The notes under the pieces were generated by a model. It was given only the letters and a program-made list of their open reading frames with translations. It searched no databases and was not told where the DNA came from. This document shows, piece by piece, positions 57,501 to 64,000 of a DNA stretch of 64,000 nucleotides (the stretch's first letter is position 1; every line of letters starts with the position of its first letter). A program made the position numbers and the translations under genes. This stretch comes from Linnemannia elongata (Eukaryota > Mortierellomycota > Mortierellomycetes > Mortierellales > Mortierellaceae): the NCBI GenBank assembly GCA_036320915.1, contig JAXBDG010000004.1:2108001-2172000 (forward strand). The letters are read 5' to 3'.

Positions 57501-59189
57501 GCAGCAACAAGCACAACAACAAGCTCAGCAGTTGCAGCGCCAACAGTCCACGTCGTCCATTCCAACGCCTCCTGCTCCCACCCCTGCCCCAAAGATGTCC
57601 AAGAAGAAGGCCGCTGCACAAGCTGCCGCACAAGCTGCACAGCAAGCCGCCGCACAGCAGGCCGCACAGCAGGCAGCGCAACAGGCCCAGCAACAAGCTC
57701 AGCAGCAGGCCCAACAGCAAGCCGCACAAGCTGCACAGCAGGCCCAACAGGCTCAGCAGTTCTACCCAAGCCAACCCAATGCTGCTCTGCCTTTGTCTCA
57801 GCCTGGTCTCCACCCCTCTGGTCGACCTAAGCGTCCTCCAAATGCCTTCTTGGTCTTTTCTAGTGTGCGTCGTCCCGAGCTCCAAAAGATGTACCCAAGT
57901 CACAAGACTGCTGTCCTCAGTAAGCGTCTTGGAGAAGAATGGCGTAGCATGAGCAACGTAAGTTCATCCAGGCATTTTAAGAAACCACTTGACTTCTTGC
58001 GTTTTATTAGGAGTTGGATTGTATTTTTTTTTAACCAAGATTGTCTTTCTTTTTATTTGGAATCATCCAGGAACGCAAATCGCTTTATACCTCTCGTGCA
58101 AAGGATATCAAGGACACTTTCCAGACAAACCACCCTGATTACGTGTACACTCGTCGTTCTTCCAAGAAGCGTGCACTCAACGATGTTGATGCTGGACCCT
58201 CCAAGAAGTACAAGAGCGGTGACAACGTAAGTTCATCCCATGTTGTCACTTGTGCATGAATGATGTTGTAGGCCAATTGTTCAAGTCAACTAACGTGAAA
58301 TGAAATTTTGTCGTTCATATGATAGTACGCCGACAATCACAACGGCAGCGGCAACGGCAGCGGCAATAATAACAATGCCAACAGTGCCGCACATTTGGCA
58401 GCGGCCCTTGGACTGGATCCTAACCGCCCCAGACGTCCCATGAACTCGTACCTGATTTTCAACCAAGAGATGCGTCACAAGTTGCTGCTTGACAATGCTA
58501 ACCTGACAGTAAGCGAGATCTCTCGGGCGATTGGACAAAAGTGGGCCAGCATGACGCCAGAAATGAAGCGCGAGTACACGGAAAAGGCGGCCGCGATCAA
58601 GTCAAACTTCCTGAAGGAGCATCCAGATTATGTGTACTCTCGCCGAAGCAAGGCTGAGATTGCCGCCTCTGGAGCCGCGCGCCGTCGCGGAGCTGTTCCC
58701 CTTTCTGGCGCATCGCTTGCCAAGCAGCAACAGGCTCTCGCTCGCAGTGGCGCTCTTGCGGCTGCAAACGCAGCCAGTTCAGCTAGTGGTGGCGCTGGTG
58801 GGGCGAATCATGCAGCCAATCATGCTTCCAACAGCCATGCGAGCACCTCGCGGGCTAATGGCGCAGGTGCTATTGGTGGTGGTGGACTGGATGTGGCGAT
58901 CAATGGCAAGGATACCAAGGGCCGTAACAAGAAGCGCACCAAGGACCCCGATGCACCTAAGCATCCTATTCCTGGCTTCTTGTTTTTCCGGTCTGGCGAG
59001 CGGGCGCGCATTCGTGCAATGAACCCGAACCAGCCGATCCCCAAGGTTGCGGCGACGTTGTGGAACGAGATGACGCCTGCGCAGCGGGAACCCTGGTTGC
59101 AGAAGGCGGCACAGGACAAGCAACGTTATGCGGAGGAGATGCAGGCGTACTCTGCTAGGAAGGGTCGCATGGGCAAAGGGCGGTCGTAA
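54533..59189 (+). CDS. Gln-rich triple HMG-box protein
   Basis: Very large (1408 aa) probable chromatin or transcription regulator. Exons: 54533-55102, 55211-55624, 55735-57957, 58071-58226, 58326-59189, all phase 0. The first ~1070 residues are disordered, dominated by Gln with His/Pro/Ala runs (many CAG/CAA repeats at 54653-54690, 55227-55310, 56598-56995 and 57341-57760), with basic islands (KKKQPKAPKAATGTKKAAQG and KGKGRGRKKK) that could be AT-hook- or NLS-like. Three HMG boxes follow: RPKRPPNAFLVFSSVRRPEL, then RPRRPMNSYLIFNQEMRHKL with IGQKWASMTPEMKREY, then PDAPKHPIPGFLFFRSGERA with VAATLWNEMTPAQREPWLQ. Box 1 is split by an intron after EEWRSMSN. Target genes are unknown. Glutamine tracts suggest activation or condensate behaviour; that is inference. 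Confidence 0.9.
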
Positions 59190-59384
59190 TTTTCTTTTAT
59201 TTTTTTTCTCTTTTCTCTCATTTTCAAATTCACGTTTTTTCTTTTTCGTTTACAAAATACATTTCCTGTCCATTTTGGATAAACAACCTGTGGCTCAGTC
59301 CCCTTAACAATTCTGTCATGAAGTGAAAGGAAATGAATGTTGAAGCCAATCACTCGTTTCGTTTTCAGGACATTCATTCAACAC

Positions 59385-61587
59385 ATGGCAGAGTCGACGT
59401 TGGTCTCATTCAGGAGGGCGATTGCCACACACCTCGCGGGGATACTAGGCCAGTCTATCGAGAGTGTTTTGCCGCTGGTCCAGCAGAACACTAGTCACCG
59501 CAAGGCGTCACATAGTGTCTTTTCTGTCGTTATCAAACGGCTACAGCAGCTTCAGAGCAGGAACAGTGGAGAAGGGACGGCGGTAGTATTGGTTGAGCAG
59601 GTGTTGGAAAGGTGCTGCAATGAACTGTCGGTTGATACGCGGGAGTATATTGTTGGAGCGCGGAGGACAAAGGATATGTTGCTGTTTGATCCACAGCCTC
59701 TTCAATTGATCCAGAAAGCTGTCGGTGATATCGTCGAGCGAGCTGGTGGTAGGGAGAGGATGGTAGGTATGAAAGATGAGAAGGAGGTGCTGGGTAAGAG
59801 AGCGCGTGAGGAATTAATTTCTGGGAGGAGGAAGGTTACTGTTGTTGTGGATGGTGTGAAGACGCTGCAGGATGAAAACGCGTTCTGTAGTTTGAGAAGA
59901 ACCTTTTTGACGGGATTTGTTGCTCGCTTCCTGTTGTCTGAATCGAGTGGTACATCTATTGTCAAGGTTGTTGCTGATGTTGGAAGTAAGTGTGTTTTCT
60001 CTCTCTCTCTCTTTTTTTTTTTTTTTTTTTTTTTCTTAGACAAAAAAAAGAAGTGTTTGAAGGAAAAAATTAGATTATGTTTAGGTACAATTGATAACAG
60101 TGAATTAATTACTGATCGTTTGCCGATGTTCAATGGATAGGTGATGAGTTCTTGCAGGGTCTGGATGTCGAATCGCCGACTTTATCTGATACTATCAACG
60201 ACAGCGGCGACGGATATCTGGAGACTATTAAACACGCACTTCAGACGGAACCAGAGATCAAGGCACAGTGGAGCAACATAGAGAATGGTGCGTGGGTCGT
60301 AGATATGTCTGCTCAGAAACTGGGACAGGTCAAGGTGTTTTCATCGTCAAGGACAGAATTAACTTCGGATGAGAAACCAAAGGAAATGGGGGATCCAGCG
60401 GCGGTGGTTGAGACGCTGGTTCAGATGGCACGGCGGTTTGCGCGGTACGAAGGCGGCGAAGGAGAGGTGCGGTATATCTGGGTGGTACCAGACGGCCGAC
60501 GGTTGTTTGCGGAGCAGGTGTTGTTCTTGGCTCGGATTATCTTCCCAGGAGTGGGACAGCGGTTACAGAGCGAAGGCAAGATTGATTGCTCGACATCTGA
60601 GGATGAACCGGAAAGGAAAAAACGAGCAGGAGTAACAACAGCAGAATCAGATATTGCAAAGGACTCGGTATCATCAGTGAAAACAAAGTCGTGGGCTGAT
60701 TCGGTGGAAGTAGTGTATTATGGACCAGCTACAGGTGTTGATCTGCCAAAGGATTCGTCACTCCTCAACGCTGCTACTGGCAATAGTGGAAGTGAGATCA
60801 GTGGAGTTATCGATTACACGAACGTCAAGATGCGCGAGGTCGTTGAACAGAACCGCGGTAGTGGCGGCGTTGGAGGATATAGTGGGGCCTATGGCAACGA
60901 TGGATACGACGATGACGATGGAGGCAATGGAGGGGATGACGCTGAAGTGTTGGATGAGGCGGAACTGACAAGGATGTCAAAGATCTTGAGCCGATCGGCG
61001 TTGGTGGTCGCGTGTTGTGGGGGAAAGAGGGCCCGGAAGCTGAATGTCAGTATGAGCAGGATCTTGGATGGCAAGGGTAACTCGGGCGTGTTTCTTCAAT
61101 ACGTTCTTTCTAGGCTTTACGGGTACGTGCCATAGCTTTTTGCTCTGGTCAATTTTTGAAAGGCGCTTGGAAAGACCGTGTGAATAAGTACATACTCACT
61201 CTACAGTTCATCTTTTTTTCTGTTTTGATATTACCGACAAAAAACAAATCAAAACATGATAGCATTGAAAGAAAATCCAAGGCGCGCCTGAATGCCTCCG
61301 CGGACCTGTCCCACATATCCTCCTATACCGAGTCCTTCGACCTGGCCCTCCTCCTTGCAGAATACCCTGAGATCCTTTCTGGCATTCATGAATCCCTAGA
61401 CCCGTCTGTACTCGTAACTTATTTATTTAACCTGGCGGCGATGGTGGGTCAGGCGAACAGGGTGTTGAGGGTGAAAGGGATGGAGGTGGAGGTTGCGGAG
61501 GCAAGGTGGTTGGTGTTTTGGGCAGCCAAGAGAGTCTTTGAAGAAGGGTTGATGTTGCTAGGGTTGGAGTTTTTGGAACGGATGTAA
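59385..61587 (+). CDS. DALRD3-like DALR anticodon-binding domain protein
   Basis: ArgRS-related protein without a catalytic core. Exons: 59385-59985, 60141-61122, 61263-61587; 635 aa. The C-terminus is a clear DALR domain: NSGVFLQYVLSRLYGIERK, LLLAEYPEILSGIHESLDPS, LVTYLFNLAAMVGQANRVLR, and the ArgRS-like ending LMLLGLEFLERM. The N-terminus (STLVSFRRAIATHLAGILGQ, NTSHRKASHSVFSVVIKRLQ) resembles an ArgRS N-terminal region. No HIGH or KMSK motifs are present, so it is not a synthetase. In animals DALRD3 binds tRNA-Arg and guides METTL2 for m3C32 formation; the same role here is inferred. A Gly/Asp-rich insertion lies around 60862-60950. The start codon lies only 195 bp after the HMG-gene stop. 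An open frame extends upstream to a possible acceptor at 59368, so an additional 5' exon is possible. Confidence 0.8.
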
Positions 61588-62194
61588 ACAGGTACAACGA
61601 GAAGGCGTAATGGGCATGCCCTAGGCGCCCTAGGCGAGGAGTGGGGCGGGATAGATGGTGGATGATGATGGCGACGGATAGAATATCAAAGAAAGTTGAG
61701 AGAAAAAATAGAAGGTGCGATTGTGCAACCATAGGTTCTTTTACTTTGACATCCGAACCCGATCAGTTAAAACCAAAAGAGCTTTAACGCATTTAGGTCT
61801 CAAGGACGTCAGGAAAGGTAATTTTTTTTATTAGACGAAAAGCCAGGGTTGTCTGCATGGACGACTTCGCAATGGCGTGGGGTCTGCAGCAAGTTTAACG
61901 AAGGACTGTCGGCGACAGGGCTCACTCGCTGCGTTGCTGCTTGCATTTTTGAATCCCCCCCCACTTCTCCTTTCGCACCCGAGATTCGGCTGTAATATTC
62001 GGTCGTTCGGGACTTCTCTCTTTGGGCAAGCCCTATTTCATCTTCAAAGCGTGATCCGTGACCTGAGCAAATAACCTTAATGCATTGTATAAAGTAAGAC
62101 ATTTTTTCTCTATCAACAACATTTTCATCAACAAAACCAACACACCAACTCAACCCTCTCTCAATAACCAAGAATAACAACAACATCAACAACA
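61588..62194. other. Intergenic region
   Basis: 607 bp, no gene supported. The last ~90 bp are a CAACA-rich leader for the following gene. Confidence 0.5.
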
Positions 62195-62659
62195 ATGGCG
62201 TCTCTTATGCACTGCGTCATCCCTCAACTCGTCGCCCGCTCTGGAGCCTCATCCATCCGTCATCGTTCCATGGCCACCCTCTCCTCCTCTACCCCTACCA
62301 AGGCCTCTAATACCATCAAGGGCGCTGCAGGAAAGGTCTCAGGAAACAACGCCACGACCGCTGCCGCCAAGGCTGCCACTCCCCCTCCCCCTCCTCCTGC
62401 TGCTAATGCTAATGCTAATGCTGCCGCGGAGGAGAACCCACTATGGGAGTTGTGGAGGACCCACAAGCACAACAAGTTGGCTATTGGCACCGTCCTTGTT
62501 GCGGCGCTGATGGGCGATGCAGCCGTCTCCTGGGCGTTCTTCGGGAAGAAGAATAAGGATGGTGAAGGCGAGGGCAGCGAGGATGCTGCTGCTGTTGCTG
62601 CTGCTGTTGCTGCTGCTGAGAGAGTCGCCAATACTTCTGTCGCTGCCACTGTGGCCTAG
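62195..62659 (+). CDS. Small putative mitochondrial single-pass membrane protein
   Basis: Intronless 154-aa protein not assignable to a family. The first ~30 residues (MASLMHCVIPQLVARSGASS, then IRHRSM) are Arg/Ser-rich without acidic residues, like a mitochondrial presequence. An Ala/Thr/Pro low-complexity stretch follows (TPPPPPPAANANANAAAEE). The conserved-looking core is ENPLWELWRTHKHNKLAIGT with one membrane segment (LAIGTVLVAALMGDAAVSWAFF), followed by a charged patch and an Ala/Val tail encoded by GCT repeats. The leader and ATG context match the host genes nearby. Mitochondrial location is inference. Confidence 0.65.
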   Translation: MASLMHCVIPQLVARSGASSIRHRSMATLSSSTPTKASNTIKGAAGKVSGNNATTAAAKAATPPPPPPAANANANAAAEENPLWELWRTHKHNKLAIGTVLVAALMGDAAVSWAFFGKKNKDGEGEGSEDAAAVAAAVAAAERVANTSVAATVA

Positions 62660-63057
62660 GGCGAGCAAGATCAGGATACAAATATTTGAGGAGAGCAGGA
62701 AGCCAAGTCCACGTTTGTTAGTGGAGACTCCCTTCCCTTCTTACACCAAATCCTCACAATACCACTACTCCCCACTCTACTCTTTTTGTATTTGCTATTA
62801 AAAAAAAAAAAGACCATGCCTGACAATTTAGATTGTTGGGTTTACGTTTCTTTTGTGATAGTTGCTTTCAGGGTGTTCTTTTATGGTGTTTTAAAAGTTT
62901 TCTATGTGTCATTGTTTGAGAACGTGCGAAAGAAAAGAAAAAAAAAGAGAGAGTGAATAAGGGGCGTTAGAAGGTGATTTACAAGAAAATTCTCGTAGCG
63001 AAGGATAGCAATCCCCTCCCCTCTCTGAACGCCCAGGCCCCACTGCTTCATGACGCT
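62660..63057. other. Intergenic / 3' region of NADPH oxidase
   Basis: About 400 bp. It may include the last small exon of the NADPH oxidase gene, which I could not place with confidence. Confidence 0.4.
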
Positions 63058-64000
63058 TTAGTGCATTTTCTCCTTGCGCCTTTTAAAATAAATACGACCG
63101 TGCAATTTTTTTTTTTTTTTACCTTTGTGCCAGACGAACTGCGTAGTATGATTACTAAATTTTGTGCAACAGGCCTGCAATTGCTTGCCCATCTTCTTGG
63201 GTCCACAAAAGAAGACTCCAATATCCGTATCCTCATGATTGCTACGGATCCGTTCAAACTCGACATCCAGATTCGGCCGTCCAAAACAAGTCCTCGCCCT
63301 GAGTCCTGTTACTGTATCCTCGAACGCATCCTGGTCATTCAACATTAGGTTGCCTACTTCAGAATGTCTTAGTTTGCCGGTGAGGAAGGTGTGGATCTCG
63401 ATGAACTGGTTCAGGTCTTGGGATTCGAGGGCGAGCAAGAGAGATTGGAACCATTCAAAGGAATCCTTGTCCCTGCAGATCCAGAAGAAGTAGACTTTGT
63501 GGAGCTTTGTGGCGGCGGTTGGGTAGTTGACTCTGTACCAGATGGATTTTAGGACGGAGGCGAAGGGGGTGACACCGATACCAGCACCGACGAGGACGGT
63601 GACTTCGAATTTGAAGACGTCTTCTGAGGCTGCTCCGAAGGGGCCGTCGATCATGATCCGGGGAAGGATGGTGACGAGACCTTGGTCCTTGTCGCCCATG
63701 GTCTCTTCCCATTCTGCGACGCCGTCGACGTCACAGCCTAATCGGCGTCCAAGTGCCTTTGTGAAATCGCCGACGACACGGATATGTACACTAAGGTAGT
63801 CTTCCTCGGGGGCGTTGGTTAATGTGAAGGGGTGCCATTGCCAGAGCGAGACTTCAGGGCAGCACAAAAAGATGTACTGTCCTGCCAGGGCGCGACAGGA
63901 CTCCTTCTTCATCTGGATCTCGACGACCTTGGACGGGTGAAGGATGACTCTAGAGATGGTTGTCTTTTGAATCCCGCGCCATTCTCGAAGGACTCTTTCG
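63058..64000 (-). CDS. NADPH oxidase (NOX), C-terminal part, runs off the window
   Basis: Dehydrogenase half of a membrane NADPH oxidase that passes electrons from NADPH via FAD to heme and oxygen, making superoxide. It is one continuous open frame from the right edge to about 63130; the heme-binding ferric-reductase membrane domain must lie beyond 64000. FAD-binding: LAGQYIFLCCPEVSLWQWHP, then FTLTNAPEE. NADPH-binding: IDGPFGAASEDVFKFE, LVGAGIGVTPFASVLKSIWY, VYFFWICRD, VFFCGPKKMGKQLQ. Fungal NoxA/B end near FVWxKENF. Here FVWHKG is followed at once by a donor-like GGTAAAA, so a last short exon is expected downstream; read straight through, the frame ends KMH at 63058. NOX enzymes in fungi drive hyphal differentiation. 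Confidence 0.9.
   Translation of the reverse strand, partial: ERVLREWRGIQKTTISRVILHPSKVVEIQMKKESCRALAGQYIFLCCPEVSLWQWHPFTLTNAPEEDYLSVHIRVVGDFTKALGRRLGCDVDGVAEWEETMGDKDQGLVTILPRIMIDGPFGAASEDVFKFEVTVLVGAGIGVTPFASVLKSIWYRVNYPTAATKLHKVYFFWICRDKDSFEWFQSLLLALESQDLNQFIEIHTFLTGKLRHSEVGNLMLNDQDAFEDTVTGLRARTCFGRPNLDVEFERIRSNHEDTDIGVFFCGPKKMGKQLQACCTKFSNHTTQFVWHKGKKKKKLHGRIYFKRRKEKMH

Noticed and set aside
56435..57903. Long minus-strand Leu/Val/Ala-rich ORFs opposite the HMG gene
   Set aside because: Antisense readings of CAG/CAA repeats, which are automatically open.
62974..63134. Last exon of the NADPH oxidase
   Set aside because: A KENF-type ending is expected, but none of the AG acceptors tried restored it in phase, so no exon was called.

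Overview
The window is nuclear DNA of a filamentous fungus. Genes are split by many short GT-AG introns (mostly 60-350 bp, donors close to GTAAGT, pyrimidine-rich acceptors). Intergenic and 5' leader regions are pyrimidine-rich and full of microsatellites and long homopolymers, and there are no bacterial-style operons. The mix (L1-like non-LTR retrotransposon, an intronless protoglobin, glutamine-rich HMG protein, NADPH oxidase, a fungal DALRD3-like protein) fits an early-diverging fungus, most likely Mucoromycota/Mortierellomycotina. That placement is inference. Every exon model here was built by hand from splice signals, reading phase and family knowledge.

Layout, left to right: an RRM protein with an N-terminal coiled coil (1334-3223); a GMC-family FAD oxidoreductase (3938-6904); an intronless protoglobin (7816-8493); a 12-exon USP5/UBP14-type deubiquitinase (8714-12369); diphthamide co-chaperone DPH4 (minus, 13057-13907), divergent from TFIIE alpha (14165-16279); and glyoxalase I (minus, 16751-18011).

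Then comes an unusual 9.8-kb structure (18144-27908). It is an apparently perfect inverted repeat with 859-bp arms, each carrying a complete tRNA-Ile(AAU) gene. The right arm is split by an intact ~7.95-kb non-LTR retrotransposon lying in the same direction as the right tRNA. The flanking 25-bp duplication is exactly tRNA nucleotides 1-25, so the tRNA gene was rebuilt by the insertion. The element has four separate ORFs: a zinc-knuckle ORF1, an APE endonuclease/reverse transcriptase ORF2, an ORF3 carrying the zf-RVT-type zinc finger normally fused to the RT, and a small ORF4.

To the right follow a ketohexokinase-like PfkB kinase (29609-31945), a Ca3427-like periplasmic-binding-fold protein (32766-34528), a secreted BBE-like FAD oxidase (minus, 34942-36589), a long gene-poor stretch, a seven-TM membrane protein (40392-42493), Arp2/3 subunit ARPC5 (42855-43969), the PI4K scaffold EFR3 (47471-50928), a 1408-aa Gln-rich triple-HMG-box protein (54533-59189), a DALRD3-like protein (59385-61587), a small putative mitochondrial membrane protein (62195-62659) and the C-terminal half of an NADPH oxidase (minus, running off the right edge).

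The host genes are mostly unrelated housekeeping functions (transcription, translation-factor modification, ubiquitin recycling, actin, lipid signalling, detoxification) and do not form a pathway cluster. The strongest candidate for new biology is the tRNA-targeting, four-ORF retrotransposon inside the palindromic tRNA locus.
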